64,000 nt of DNA, taken from Casp-alpha2 sp036337015 (GTDB lineage Bacteria > Pseudomonadota > Alphaproteobacteria > Rhodospirillales > Casp-alpha2). Under the pieces are notes generated by a model that saw only the letters and a program-made list of their open reading frames with translations, made no database searches and was not told the DNA's origin. Each line of letters opens with the position of its first letter. The stretch's first letter is position 1. The position numbers and the translations under genes were made by a program. This document shows, in pieces, positions 17,552 to 27,787 of the stretch. The stretch is from positions 558,001 to 622,000 of the forward strand of contig JAYZEZ010000007.1 of assembly GCA_036337015.1 (NCBI GenBank), written 5' to 3'.

Positions 17552-19702
17552 TTAACTAGTTAAATTTTTCTGAGCCCAAAATACATACATTCCCTTGAAT
17601 GATTCTGGATTTTTAAGCTCAAAATTATGCCAGCAATCTAGTGACCTCAAGGCCTGTTCTTCTGGAAATAATTTGTGAAATCGCTGGGCAATATCAGGTG
17701 ATGGAAGCTCAAATCCCAAGAAAGATAAATCCAAAGTGTTTAAAGCCTTTTCAATTTCAAGAAGTGTGTATCGGTGTTCTTGAGTATGAAATATCATATC
17801 TCTACAACCGCTCAAACTATAGAAGTCTACTGTATCAATAATATACTTCATGTGATAATTCTTTTGCGCCAATTTTATAATTTCCTTCCTGCAGCGCCTA
17901 ATATCATTTGCCGAATTTTTAAACCCATTTTCAGAAATATATGCTCGAGCTTTTTTAATGCTTTTGCGACCAATTTCACTATAAAGAGCGATCCTCATAA
18001 GCCCTCCAGGATAAAGAATTTTTTGTAGAACTCTCCAACCATCTAGTGGATTTTTCATGTGATGAAGAACCCCTGTACATTCGATAATTTTGAAACTTTG
18101 TCCTACGTCGGCAAGCTCTAAAATGTCTCCTTGGACATATTCTATGTTTTCATAGCCTAATTCCTGAGACTTACGCATGGCATATGCGAGACTAGCACGG
18201 CTAAGGTCCAGGGCCATTATCCGGGCATCCAAGTATTTAGATGCAGCATTAAGAGACTGTTTTCCCGTCCCGCAACCAGCAATCAAAACTTCTGGTTTTC
18301 TAAAAAACTCAATGTTATCGCCCTTCAAAAAAATATTGTGGCCATTAAGAATATCTTCGATAGGCTGGGAACAATCAGATAAGTCTACACGCATCCAAAT
18401 AGGATATGGGTTTTCTTCATATTGCTGTAGTACAGCTTTAGATACAGAGTCCTTTATTGAAGTAAGGGCTGGAACTGAATTCCGAAAAGACCTCTCTTTC
18501 AATGGCTCGATCACTTGCTGGTTTATAACCTCTTCTACGACATCTGGCCATTCGGTTCCTAACAATTGGTCGGCCCAAGAAATTGTATGCAATGGTCTGT
18601 AGGCAGCCACCATTAAAAGCCAGTCATGTGGTAATATGTTATTTTGTTCTATGATTACAGCAATGTTTTTATTTAAACTCTCTAAAAAAGCCGTTTCTTC
18701 GGGCGTTTCCTCGAAAAGATATTCATTGTTAAAACATAACTGTGCCAATGCAGATAAAAATTTTACGCAAGACAAGCAGTTAATTTTATTTATCACATTA
18801 CCTAAAAGGCCCTTCCGGAGAACTTGCAATAAGTTTTCAACCTCTGGAACCGTAATAGGGCAAAGTACCATGATTTGGAGCAAAAGCGGAATTTGCGAAA
18901 AGGAATTACCTGCTTTTAAAAAGTCGGAATGGCATTTTAATTTATCCAATTTATTAGCTTCCAGAACACCTGAAAATTCATTATCAAAGTTTAGTGCACT
19001 AAAAATTGACCTTACAAATGAACCTGGTGATACTGTTCGTTGTTTTAAAAGATTTAATAAATCATCATAAAGAAAATCATCTTTTTCAACAAAGGCCACG
19101 CGAGATAAACAGTTCGCCCAACAAGACCAATACACCCCCTGCTCTGGCTGCAACGTTGCAGCATTACGAAGATAAACGGATGCTTCCCCATAGTGCCCAA
19201 TTTCAAGCAAGCTTGTACCAAGAGAGAAGTGAGCCTCAGGAAATTCAGGACAAATACTCAAGGCTTTGCGATAATTCTTTTCTGCTTCAGAAAAACGTGC
19301 GGTAGCCTTTAGACAGTCGCCTAAAACTTTATAAGTCGCCGCATCTTCACTCAGAGCTAGCACTTGACGAAATTGATTCTCAGCCCTTTCAACCAAACCA
19401 ATTTTTAAGAAAATATCCCCTAAAAATTTTTGCGCATCCACATCGTTAGGATTGTTTATCACTACTTTACTAATCAAATTTCCTGCTGTGTCAAAATCGT
19501 TAGTGGCAAATGCAACGCGTGCAAGAAGAGTATTTGCAGCAGCATTATCTGGATCTAAATCAAGCACCTTATTTACAGAAGCTTTGGTTTTGGAATAATT
19601 AAGCTTACGAAAGTGGTGAACTGCTCGATCGTATTCTCGACTAATTACTCTTTTGGCCTGCCTCGACAAAGGCCTAGCAAATTTATCAGAATCTAATCTC
19701 AT
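17552..19702 (-). CDS. TPR protein with C-terminal SAM-dependent methyltransferase domain
   Basis: A 716-residue two-part protein. Residues of about 25-200 form tetratricopeptide repeats; a helical region follows; then QQYEENPYPIWMRVD (about 426-440) introduces a class I methyltransferase domain. Motif I is EVLIAGCGTGKQS (471-483), with the acidic residue in MALDLS (D499) and the motif ECTGVLHHMKNPLDGW at about 541-556. TPR-methyltransferase fusions of this kind are common in marine alphaproteobacteria, but their substrates are unknown. It diverges from a TPR-oxygenase gene 188 bp away, hinting at a shared role. No signal peptide is seen. Confidence 0.88.
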   Translation of the reverse strand: MRLDSDKFARPLSRQAKRVISREYDRAVHHFRKLNYSKTKASVNKVLDLDPDNAAANTLLARVAFATNDFDTAGNLISKVVINNPNDVDAQKFLGDIFLKIGLVERAENQFRQVLALSEDAATYKVLGDCLKATARFSEAEKNYRKALSICPEFPEAHFSLGTSLLEIGHYGEASVYLRNAATLQPEQGVYWSCWANCLSRVAFVEKDDFLYDDLLNLLKQRTVSPGSFVRSIFSALNFDNEFSGVLEANKLDKLKCHSDFLKAGNSFSQIPLLLQIMVLCPITVPEVENLLQVLRKGLLGNVINKINCLSCVKFLSALAQLCFNNEYLFEETPEETAFLESLNKNIAVIIEQNNILPHDWLLMVAAYRPLHTISWADQLLGTEWPDVVEEVINQQVIEPLKERSFRNSVPALTSIKDSVSKAVLQQYEENPYPIWMRVDLSDCSQPIEDILNGHNIFLKGDNIEFFRKPEVLIAGCGTGKQSLNAASKYLDARIMALDLSRASLAYAMRKSQELGYENIEYVQGDILELADVGQSFKIIECTGVLHHMKNPLDGWRVLQKILYPGGLMRIALYSEIGRKSIKKARAYISENGFKNSANDIRRCRKEIIKLAQKNYHMKYIIDTVDFYSLSGCRDMIFHTQEHRYTLLEIEKALNTLDLSFLGFELPSPDIAQRFHKLFPEEQALRSLDCWHNFELKNPESFKGMYVFWAQKNLTS

Positions 19703-19890
19703 CTTAATTCCATTAAAAATAAATATTTATTATTACCAATGGGAAGAGGTTTTATTTTAATCTTATATTTAATTTGCTACTCCCCATTATTCTCATCTAA
19801 CACTAATTATAATTGAGGCTTTTTATAGTATAGGCATTTCTATAATATAGTTTCATAGTTATTCAATTTTGTCTGAACGTACTATATCTA

Positions 19891-21390
19891 ATGGCAAAGC
19901 ATAGAAAAAATCGAAAAAGCGCTGTGTCCAAACTTCAGTCCCAGAAAGATGAAATAACCCATGCGCTTCAAAGGGGCAAACAACAGCTCCAAGCCGGTCA
20001 CTTGCTCGAAGCAAAAAATATTTATAGGCATATTTTAGAGACAGATCCTAATAATCCTATTGCATTAAGCATGATGGGACTTGTGGCTTGCAAAGATGGA
20101 GAACAAAAAATAGCTCTCGAATTTATGACTGAAGCTATAGAAATTAAGCCTGAAATTGCAACATCACACGAAAACCTAGGTGTATTGCTGCTTGAAATGG
20201 GTGAAATAAATGATGCTATCATTAGCTTCAAAAATGCTCTCGCAATTCAACCTAACTTTGCCAGTGCTCACTTTAATTTAGGAAGTGCATTTCAAAAGTT
20301 AGGTCAGCAAAAAAATGCAATTGATAGTTTTCTTAAAAGCCTGAAACTCACTCCCGAACACTCACAAGCGAAAATTTATGCACAATTAGGATATGCCTTA
20401 AATTCACTTGGTGAAAAAAAAGAAGCACTAAAACATTTTAAAAAAAATTTAGAGCTTAATAGGTTAAAAAACTTTATTGATCCTAACGATATTTCTATAC
20501 GCTTCATATCCAAACCAAAAATTAACCATGACATAGAACAATTCAAGTATTTAAATTCTTTAGGAAATAACTTTAAGCGTTTTGGAAAACTTGCTCAAAT
20601 TTATGAGAACTTGCGTGAAGAAATTGATTGGTCTAGTGGGGACGGCTTTCTTATTCCTCTCACCGAAAAACAACGGCTTATAATTAATGACAGCTATGGG
20701 CGCCCAATTCATATTAATGAAGCACCTGAATTGCCAGGGTCAACTCTAAACACAAACCTTAATATCGAGAAAATTACGGAATCATATTTTAAAAACTCAC
20801 CCGGGCTAAGCACCATCGACAACTTATTGACCCCCAGCGCCCTATCAGCACTAAGACAATTTTTATTGGAGAGTACTATATGGTTTCACGTTAAAAAAAA
20901 TGGATATGTTGGAACTTATATGCAGGATGGAATGGCTTGCCCACTACTCCTTCAGATTGCAGAAGATATACGTCAAACTTTTTCTCCCATTATTAAAGGA
21001 CGACCCCTTAAACAATTTTGGGCTTATAAATACGGCTCTACTGAAAAAGGCATAAACATTCATGCCGATGACGCATATGTCAATTTAAACTTTTGGGTTT
21101 CTCTTGATTCAGCAAATTTGAAGCCAAACCACGGGGGACTTGTAGTTTATATGGTGGAAGCACCAGATGACTGGTCACATAACGTTTATTATACCGGTGA
21201 TAACACGGATCACATTTATGAGTATTTAAATCAACACGAAGATAACCGGCAGATCGTTCCACATAGGGAAAATCGTGGTGTGATTTTTAATTCTGACTTG
21301 TTTCACGAAACCGACATTATTGACTTCAAATCCGGTTACGAAAATCACCGAATTAGCGTTACAATGCTTTACGGAAACCGTGGAGACTGA
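19891..21390 (+). CDS. TPR protein with C-terminal 2OG-Fe(II) oxygenase-like domain
   Basis: A 499-residue protein: a lysine/arginine-rich N-terminus, tetratricopeptide repeats at about residues 28-190, a linker, and a C-terminal double-stranded beta-helix type domain (about 305-498). The domain shows a plausible iron triad: H391 and D393 in GINIHADDAYVN, H472 in SDLFHETD, with R487 in HRISV as the likely 2-oxoglutarate ligand. It would therefore be a dioxygenase, perhaps hydroxylating a protein or glycan recruited by the repeats; that is inference. It diverges from the TPR-methyltransferase gene. No clear ribosome binding site precedes the ATG. Confidence 0.8.
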   Translation: MAKHRKNRKSAVSKLQSQKDEITHALQRGKQQLQAGHLLEAKNIYRHILETDPNNPIALSMMGLVACKDGEQKIALEFMTEAIEIKPEIATSHENLGVLLLEMGEINDAIISFKNALAIQPNFASAHFNLGSAFQKLGQQKNAIDSFLKSLKLTPEHSQAKIYAQLGYALNSLGEKKEALKHFKKNLELNRLKNFIDPNDISIRFISKPKINHDIEQFKYLNSLGNNFKRFGKLAQIYENLREEIDWSSGDGFLIPLTEKQRLIINDSYGRPIHINEAPELPGSTLNTNLNIEKITESYFKNSPGLSTIDNLLTPSALSALRQFLLESTIWFHVKKNGYVGTYMQDGMACPLLLQIAEDIRQTFSPIIKGRPLKQFWAYKYGSTEKGINIHADDAYVNLNFWVSLDSANLKPNHGGLVVYMVEAPDDWSHNVYYTGDNTDHIYEYLNQHEDNRQIVPHRENRGVIFNSDLFHETDIIDFKSGYENHRISVTMLYGNRGD

Positions 21391-21428
21391 TGGCTCTTAA
21401 AGCCATCTATTGAAGTTGGCCTTTTTTT
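21389..21428 (+). terminator. Possible terminator after the TPR-oxygenase gene
   Basis: GATGGCT and AGCCATC (21389-21395 and 21401-21407) form a 7-bp stem with a 5-nt loop that begins inside the stop codon. A run of seven T residues occurs only 14 bases further on, so this is an imperfect intrinsic terminator at best. Confidence 0.35.
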
Positions 21429-21531
21429 CGTTTTATAGATTTAAAATTGTTTTATATAATCAAAAGTAATTAATAGGAATCTGAGGACTAAAATAATTTT
21501 AGATTACGAAATCTATTTATTTTTTTAAATT

Positions 21532-22452
21532 ATGACCAATAAATCCTATAACTCCCCAGCGGATTTTTCTGAAAAAAAATGGATTAATGGTTTTATCTGT
21601 AAAAATATCAAACCTTACATACACCTAGCTCGTTTAGATAAGCCTATCGGAACCTGGTTACTAGTACTGCCATGTTGGTGGAGTGTTTCATTGGCATCCC
21701 CAACATGGCCAGACTTAAAACTTATGTTTCTTTTTGCAATAGGCGCTATAGCTATGAGAGGGGCTGGATGTGTTATTAATGATATCATAGATCGCAAATT
21801 TGATGCGCATGTGGCACGAACTTCTAATCGGCCTATAGCTAGTGGTAAAATAAGTGTTTTTAGAGCACTTGTTTTCCTTGGTTTGCTTTTAGGTTCTGGA
21901 TTGATCGTATTACTTCAATTCAATAACTTTTCTATAATCTTAGGGGTATCCTCACTTATATTAATAGTTCTTTATCCGTTTATGAAAAGATTCACTTACT
22001 GGCCACAATTATTTCTTGGATTTACTTTTAATTGGGGAGCCTTACTTGGCTGGGCAGCAGTAACAGAAAATATTTCCACTTCAGCATTTGTTCTTTATTT
22101 AGCGGGGATTTTTTGGACATTAGGGTACGACACAATCTACGCCCATCAAGATAAAAAAGATGATATTTTAATTGGTGTTAAATCAACGGCCCTTAAATTT
22201 GGTGAATCAACTTCCAAATGGTTATTTGGATTTTATACAACGAGTATTATGTTATTGCTAATAGCAGGTTTTATTGTTGATATTTATTGGCCTTTCTATT
22301 TAAGTCTTTTATTTGGAAGCCTACACCTAGCCTGGCAAGTCAAAAGTATAGATATTTCAGATCCAAAAAATTGTTTAACCAGGTTCCAATCTAATCGAAA
22401 TTTTGGACTTATTGTTTTGATTGGAATTATCCTAGCAAAAACTAGTGGCTAA
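21532..22452 (+). CDS. ubiA: 4-hydroxybenzoate polyprenyltransferase
   Basis: An integral membrane prenyltransferase that attaches the polyprenyl chain to 4-hydroxybenzoate in ubiquinone synthesis. The 306-residue protein has several hydrophobic helices and both aspartate-rich motifs: NDIIDRKFDAHVARTSNRPI (about residues 83-102) and GYDTIYAHQDKKDD (about 199-212), which bind magnesium and the prenyl diphosphate. A ubiD decarboxylase gene lies 2 kb further on, separated only by a minus-strand gene, consistent with local grouping of ubiquinone genes. Confidence 0.95.
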   Translation: MTNKSYNSPADFSEKKWINGFICKNIKPYIHLARLDKPIGTWLLVLPCWWSVSLASPTWPDLKLMFLFAIGAIAMRGAGCVINDIIDRKFDAHVARTSNRPIASGKISVFRALVFLGLLLGSGLIVLLQFNNFSIILGVSSLILIVLYPFMKRFTYWPQLFLGFTFNWGALLGWAAVTENISTSAFVLYLAGIFWTLGYDTIYAHQDKKDDILIGVKSTALKFGESTSKWLFGFYTTSIMLLLIAGFIVDIYWPFYLSLLFGSLHLAWQVKSIDISDPKNCLTRFQSNRNFGLIVLIGIILAKTSG

Positions 22453-22533
22453 TTTAAACACAAGAGCCCAAACTGATTGCAATATTTAAAACATAATTAT
22501 TGAAACACTAGCGGCTCACTAAAAATTACTAAT

Positions 22534-24327
22534 TTAGTCATCTTCTATGTATTGACTTATATCCACTTCATCAAGCTGTTCAGATTTTAAATAATTTTCA
22601 GCGTAAGTCTTATAAATTCCAGAAGTTAGGAACAACTTAAATAAATCTGAGTCAATATGTTTATCTTCCTTCATAAATGACATGATTCTAATGCTTTCAC
22701 TCAGTTTTTTTGGCATTTTATATGGACGATCTGCAGCAGTAAGTGCTTCAAATATATCTGCGATTGCCATTATTTTTGAGGGGATTGACATGTTCTCTTT
22801 AGTTAATTTTCTTGGATATCCTGTACCATCTAATTTTTCATGATGGCCACCTGCATATTCGGGTACTCGCTTTAAATTTTCCGGAAAAGGGAGCTGTTCT
22901 AACATTATTATAGTTTGCACAATATGATCGTTAATTTTAAACCGTTCTTCTTTTGTTAAAGTGCCTTTGGGGATACTTAGATTATAAATTTCGCCTAAAT
23001 TGAACTTCAATTTTGGCACATCCAGTTTGAAACCATATGATCGTTCCAATTCCGATAGCCGCTTTTCATCACGTAAAAAGATATGATCTTCTCTATCATC
23101 AAGTAATTTTTCTTTAACAGGCAATTTAGTTGCGGGGGTCCTCTCAGAACGAAGTTTTTCTGCTTTAGAAATACCAATTCGGTTATCCAATGTCCTAGTC
23201 CAAGTGATATCGGCAATTTTTTTTATTCGTTCAATATGCTCGGGATCCATAAACTCCCCCCCTAAATTTGATTTGGCTATAAAATTAAAATCATCATCTA
23301 ATTTTGCCAACTTTCGGTCCAAATCAAGGCGCAATTCATCTGTATCACCTTCCCCATCAATTATAGCCTTTAAATAGGCAATCTCAGTTTCACGTTTGAC
23401 CACTTCAAAACGTGTCCGTATCTCATGTATGCGGTCATAGATAGTTTCTAATTTTGTCGCTTTGTCTACAACGTATTCTGGAGTTGTCACTTTTCCACAA
23501 TCATGCAACCAAGCTGCAATATGCAATTCATACCATTCGTCATCATTAAGTTTAAAATCAGCAAACGGTCCGTCTGGCTCATTACAAGCAGCTTGGGCTA
23601 GCATCTTCGTAAGTTCAGGGACTCGTTGGCAATGACCACCTGTATAGGGGGATTTAGAATCTATTGCGGAACCAATTAACTCTATAAAAGAATCTAGTAA
23701 GGCCTTTTGTCCATCCAGAAGCTGTTTATTGTCCAGCGCCATCGCTGCTTGTGAAGCTAAAGCCTCAATCAAAGGTTGAACCTTTTTCCCAAATGGAATT
23801 ATTTGATTCGTACTCAAATGTTTAGCGTTTAATAACTGTAAAACTCCTATGACCTTATTTTGAGAATTCTTCATCGGCACTGTTAAGAAAGACTTTGATC
23901 TGTAACCAGTGGCCTCATCAAATTTTTTAGTACCAGAAAAGTCGTAGTCCTTAGAACTATACGCGTCTTTTATATTAATAGACTTTCCAGTTAATGCTAC
24001 ACTGCTCGCAACATTAGAATGATTTTCTTCGCCTGTCTTGCGATCCAGCAATCTAACCGGTGGATAGGTGATTTTTTTCCCAGAAGTACCGCCCATAAAC
24101 AAATCGAGTGAATCCGTGTTCATAATTTCAAACTTAAGGCTGCCATCACTATCTGATAAGTAAAGAGTACCCCCGTCAGCATTTGACAAGCTTTTAGCCT
24201 CAAGAAGAATAGTCTCTAGCAACCTATTGGTATCGCGCTCTGCAGATAAAGCGATTCCTATTTTAATTAAGCGCTCAAAGCTGGAGTTATCTTTTTCTTG
24301 TAATTTTGATTTAGTTTTTTTTACCAT
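22534..24327 (-). CDS. GAF domain / HD-GYP phosphodiesterase-like protein
   Basis: A 597-residue signalling protein. Residues of about 20-200 form a GAF sensor domain, and the rest is an HD-GYP domain that would hydrolyse cyclic di-GMP. The HD pair lies in AAWLHDCGKVTTPEY (H275, D276) and the GYP signature is HHEKLDGTGYPRKL (about 495-508), followed by AIADIFEALTAADRPYK. About 220 residues separate the HD and GYP motifs, roughly 150 more than usual, owing to an inserted helical and charged stretch. No membrane segment is visible. The ATG at 24327 has GGTGA seven bases upstream and is preferred over the TTG just before it. Confidence 0.9.
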   Translation of the reverse strand: MVKKTKSKLQEKDNSSFERLIKIGIALSAERDTNRLLETILLEAKSLSNADGGTLYLSDSDGSLKFEIMNTDSLDLFMGGTSGKKITYPPVRLLDRKTGEENHSNVASSVALTGKSINIKDAYSSKDYDFSGTKKFDEATGYRSKSFLTVPMKNSQNKVIGVLQLLNAKHLSTNQIIPFGKKVQPLIEALASQAAMALDNKQLLDGQKALLDSFIELIGSAIDSKSPYTGGHCQRVPELTKMLAQAACNEPDGPFADFKLNDDEWYELHIAAWLHDCGKVTTPEYVVDKATKLETIYDRIHEIRTRFEVVKRETEIAYLKAIIDGEGDTDELRLDLDRKLAKLDDDFNFIAKSNLGGEFMDPEHIERIKKIADITWTRTLDNRIGISKAEKLRSERTPATKLPVKEKLLDDREDHIFLRDEKRLSELERSYGFKLDVPKLKFNLGEIYNLSIPKGTLTKEERFKINDHIVQTIIMLEQLPFPENLKRVPEYAGGHHEKLDGTGYPRKLTKENMSIPSKIMAIADIFEALTAADRPYKMPKKLSESIRIMSFMKEDKHIDSDLFKLFLTSGIYKTYAENYLKSEQLDEVDISQYIEDD

Positions 24328-24537
24328 CAATTTTTCACCAACACGATACCATGAAATTAATCTTATTAAGGCTAACGTAAAATGGTGGGTGTAAGCACCA
24401 TGTCTTTTAGTTTAAAATGTTGTAAATATAGTAAATTACAAATTTTTAGCTACACTTTCTAAATAGCATTATATGGACTTTAGCAGCAGAACCATCATAG
24501 GTTACCAATAATCTACTAAAACTATAAAAATGATATT

Positions 24538-26061
24538 ATGGCATATTCTTCTTTACGAGACTTCATTGAAAATCTTGAACAAAGTTCAAATCTAGTTCGC
24601 GTTTCAGAACCCGTTTCTCCAAATCTAGAAATGACTGAAATACAAACGCGACTGTTAGATGATAAAGGACCCGCAGTATTATTTGAAAACGTTATTCGAA
24701 AAGATGGGACACCCTATGGAATACCTGTATTGGTTAACCTTTTTGGCACAGTCCAAAGGGTAGCGTATGGTATGAATCGTGAGACACACCAGCTACGTGA
24801 AATTGGTGACACACTAGCTTATCTTCGCCAACCGTCTCCACCAGATGGAATACGTGGGGCAATGAAAACACTACCCCTAATAAAAACAATTATGGCTATG
24901 AAACCAAAAGTTGTTCACTCTGCCCCTTGTCAAGAAATTGTCTTAACTGGAAGCGATATAAATCTTTCTAAGCTTCCTATTCAAACCTGCTGGCCAGACG
25001 AACCAGCTCCGCTTATTACATGGCCACTAGTCGTTACGCAAGGACCTGAAGCCGCACTTAATGATGGAGATAGTCGCGACAACTTTAATTTAGGCATTTA
25101 CCGAATGCAGGTGATTTCAAAAAACAAAACCTTCATGCGGTGGCTAAAACACCGCGGCGGCGCACAACATCATGCTAGATGGGCTAATTCTCGCAAAGAT
25201 CCTCTACCCGCTGCTGCTATCATAGGCGCTGATCCGGGAACTATTATTGCTGCTGTAACGCCCTTGCCAGATACCTTATCTGAGTATCATTTTGCAGGAC
25301 TACTAAGGCAAAAAAAAGTTGATCTTGTAGATTGCAAAACAATACCTCTAAAGGTTCCAGCACAAGCTGAAATTATTCTTGAAGGCCATGTATCACTCAA
25401 AGAGTATGGCGACGAGGGACCATATGGTGATCATACAGGATTTTACAATTCTAAGGAAGCCTTCCCAGTTTTTACAATCAGCGCGATCACTATGCGAAAA
25501 AATCCTATTTATCTTTCAACTTTCACAGGAAGGCCTCCCGATGAGCCTTCAGTTCTTGGAGAAGCTCTCAACGATGTCTTTGTCCCACTTTTAATACAAC
25601 AATTTCCGGAAATCGTTGATTTTTGGCTACCGCCCGAGGCGTGTTCTTACAGAGTTTGTATAATATCTATTCAGAAAGCTTATCCTGGTCACGCCAAGCG
25701 TATAATGATGGCAGTATGGTCCTATCTGAGACAATTTATGTATACTAAATTTGTAATTATTGTTGACGAAGATATAAATGCACGAGATTGGAAAGATGTG
25801 ATATGGGCAATGTCCACAAATGTGGATCCAGCTCGTGATGTAACTTTAATCGAAAACACGCCTATTGATTATCTAGATTTTGCATCGCCAGAATCAGGAC
25901 TTGGTTCAAAAATGGGCATTGATGCCACAAAAAAAATACCACCGGAAACTAAACGTGAATGGGGGCGAAAAATTAAAATGACAGATGATATAGTTGAAAC
26001 AGTTACCAAAAAATGGGGAGACTATGGTCTTCCGGGTAAGGGCAAACCAATTTGGAAATAA
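24538..26061 (+). CDS. ubiD: UbiD-family 3-polyprenyl-4-hydroxybenzoate decarboxylase
   Basis: A prenylated-FMN-dependent decarboxylase of 507 residues acting after UbiA in ubiquinone synthesis. Landmarks are SLRDFIENLEQSSNLVRV at the N-terminus, the central NFNLGIYRMQV region, and EGPYGDHTGFYNSKE, the segment with catalytic acidic residues. The flavin prenyltransferase UbiX that supplies its cofactor is not encoded in the window. UbiD-family enzymes also decarboxylate other aromatics, but the nearby ubiA supports the ubiquinone assignment. Confidence 0.93.
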   Translation: MAYSSLRDFIENLEQSSNLVRVSEPVSPNLEMTEIQTRLLDDKGPAVLFENVIRKDGTPYGIPVLVNLFGTVQRVAYGMNRETHQLREIGDTLAYLRQPSPPDGIRGAMKTLPLIKTIMAMKPKVVHSAPCQEIVLTGSDINLSKLPIQTCWPDEPAPLITWPLVVTQGPEAALNDGDSRDNFNLGIYRMQVISKNKTFMRWLKHRGGAQHHARWANSRKDPLPAAAIIGADPGTIIAAVTPLPDTLSEYHFAGLLRQKKVDLVDCKTIPLKVPAQAEIILEGHVSLKEYGDEGPYGDHTGFYNSKEAFPVFTISAITMRKNPIYLSTFTGRPPDEPSVLGEALNDVFVPLLIQQFPEIVDFWLPPEACSYRVCIISIQKAYPGHAKRIMMAVWSYLRQFMYTKFVIIVDEDINARDWKDVIWAMSTNVDPARDVTLIENTPIDYLDFASPESGLGSKMGIDATKKIPPETKREWGRKIKMTDDIVETVTKKWGDYGLPGKGKPIWK

Positions 26062-26160
26062 GTTAAATTTTTATCTCTTAATTTTAGCCGGTTGACGAGA
26101 TCCACCTCCCCACTTAGTTTTCCGCGATAGGCTGCTTGTAATCCTGGAACTTTTAGACTT

Positions 26161-27771
26161 ATGGATAAATTCAAATTTCACGCTAACAATGCAAAGGCAT
26201 GGCCATTTGTTGAAGCACGCGACTTGATAAAGCGTCTTAAAGGCGAGACACCAGAAAAAGGGTTTGTTTTATTTGAAACTGGTTATGGTCCTTCTGGTCT
26301 TCCTCACATAGGTACTTTTGGGGAAGTTGCAAGAACATCTATGGTCCTGAAGGCCTTTTCTCTTTTGTCAGACATTCCTTCAAAGCTTCTTCCATTTTCT
26401 GACGATATGGATGGACTTCGTAAAGTGCCAAGCAATTTACCAAACCAAAAAATGTTACAAGAACATTTAGGACAACCTTTGTCTGCAATTCCTGATCCTT
26501 TTGGCACCCATGAGAGCTTAGGCGCACATAATAATGCCAGGCTAATAGCATTTTTAGATAAATTTGGTTTTAAATATGAATTTTTAAGTTCAACCGATTG
26601 CTATAAGAGTGGAAAATTTGATGACACACTACTGAAAGTTCTCGAATGCTTTGAAGAGGTAAATAAAATTATTTTGCCTACTCTTGGTCTTGAAAGGCGC
26701 GAAACGTATAGCCCTTTTCTTCCAATTTGCCCAAAAACAGGTAGGGTTCTAGAAGTGCCTATAATTGAGAGAGACACAACCGCCGGCACCATCATTTATA
26801 AAGATGATAACGAAAGTATGGTCGAGGTGCCTGTAACTGGGGGTAGCTGTAAACTTCAATGGAAAGTTGATTGGGCCATGCGTTGGGTCGCCTTAGATGT
26901 AGATTACGAAATGTCCGGAAAAGACCTTATAGATTCAGTTAAATTGTCAGGAAAAATATGTAAATTACTTAAAGGAAATCCTCCCGCCGGATTCACTTAT
27001 GAACTCTTTCTTGATGAAAATGGCGAAAAAATTTCCAAATCCCGTGGTAATGGGTTGTCAATAGAAGAATGGCTAAGATATGCGCCAGCAGAAAGTCTAT
27101 CACTTTTTATGTATCAAAAACCTAAAACAGCAAAAAGACTATATTTTGATATTATCCCTAAAAATGTTGATGATCATATAAACCATTTATCTAGTCTTCA
27201 TACCCAAGAACCTGCCAAACAACTTGAAAACCCAGCTTGGCATATTCATCAAGGAGTGCCGCCTATAAAAGAAGAAGCACACCTGAGTTTTAATATCATT
27301 TTAAACTTAGTTAGTGTATGCAACAGTAAGGACAAGAACCTGCTATGGCACTTTATTTCAAGATACAGACCTGATGCATCACCAAAGAGCGCGCCAACTT
27401 TAGATCAACTTCTTGATTTTGCAATCAATTACTATACCGATTTTGTTCTACCAGCTAAATCCTACCGCAAGGCAACTGACAATGAACGTATAGCTCTGGA
27501 AGACTTGCTGGATTCTCTTCATGACTTAGACAAAAAAGTTGAAGCTGAAACGATTCAAACGAAAGTCTATGAAGTTGGAAAAAGACAGAAATTCCCCAAC
27601 CTTAGAACATGGTTTCAAGCCCTATATGAAATTCTTCTCGGTCAATCTCAAGGCCCCAGAATGGGATCTTTCATTGCGCTCTATGGCGTGAAAGAGACCT
27701 GCGCTTTATTAAAACGTGTTATAGCCGGTGAAGACCTGAATTCTGAATATAAAATTGGCGGTAAAAATTAA
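26161..27771 (+). CDS. lysK: Lysyl-tRNA synthetase, class I
   Basis: A class I lysyl-tRNA synthetase (536 residues), the form typical of alphaproteobacteria and archaea, unrelated to the class II LysS. The HIGH-like motif lies in GPSGLPHIGTFGE (about residues 43-55) and the KMSKS-like motif is EKISKSRGNGLS (about 289-300). An alpha-helix cage domain follows. It starts at an ATG 99 bp after ubiD and converges with the mutase gene, leaving only 16 bp between stops. Confidence 0.96.
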   Translation: MDKFKFHANNAKAWPFVEARDLIKRLKGETPEKGFVLFETGYGPSGLPHIGTFGEVARTSMVLKAFSLLSDIPSKLLPFSDDMDGLRKVPSNLPNQKMLQEHLGQPLSAIPDPFGTHESLGAHNNARLIAFLDKFGFKYEFLSSTDCYKSGKFDDTLLKVLECFEEVNKIILPTLGLERRETYSPFLPICPKTGRVLEVPIIERDTTAGTIIYKDDNESMVEVPVTGGSCKLQWKVDWAMRWVALDVDYEMSGKDLIDSVKLSGKICKLLKGNPPAGFTYELFLDENGEKISKSRGNGLSIEEWLRYAPAESLSLFMYQKPKTAKRLYFDIIPKNVDDHINHLSSLHTQEPAKQLENPAWHIHQGVPPIKEEAHLSFNIILNLVSVCNSKDKNLLWHFISRYRPDASPKSAPTLDQLLDFAINYYTDFVLPAKSYRKATDNERIALEDLLDSLHDLDKKVEAETIQTKVYEVGKRQKFPNLRTWFQALYEILLGQSQGPRMGSFIALYGVKETCALLKRVIAGEDLNSEYKIGGKN

Positions 27772-27787
27772 TAAAATATTTTATATA

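Noticed and set aside
24384..24410. Small inverted repeat (ATGGTG/CACCAT) between the HD-GYP gene and ubiD
   Set aside because: Arms of only six bases in a 200-bp gap; not distinguishable from chance.
26078..26166. Short minus-strand frame between ubiD and lysK with a basic, glycine-rich C-terminus ending in KIKR
   Set aside because: It looks slightly protein-like, but no convincing start or ribosome binding site is found and it would overlap the lysK start; not enough support to call a gene.
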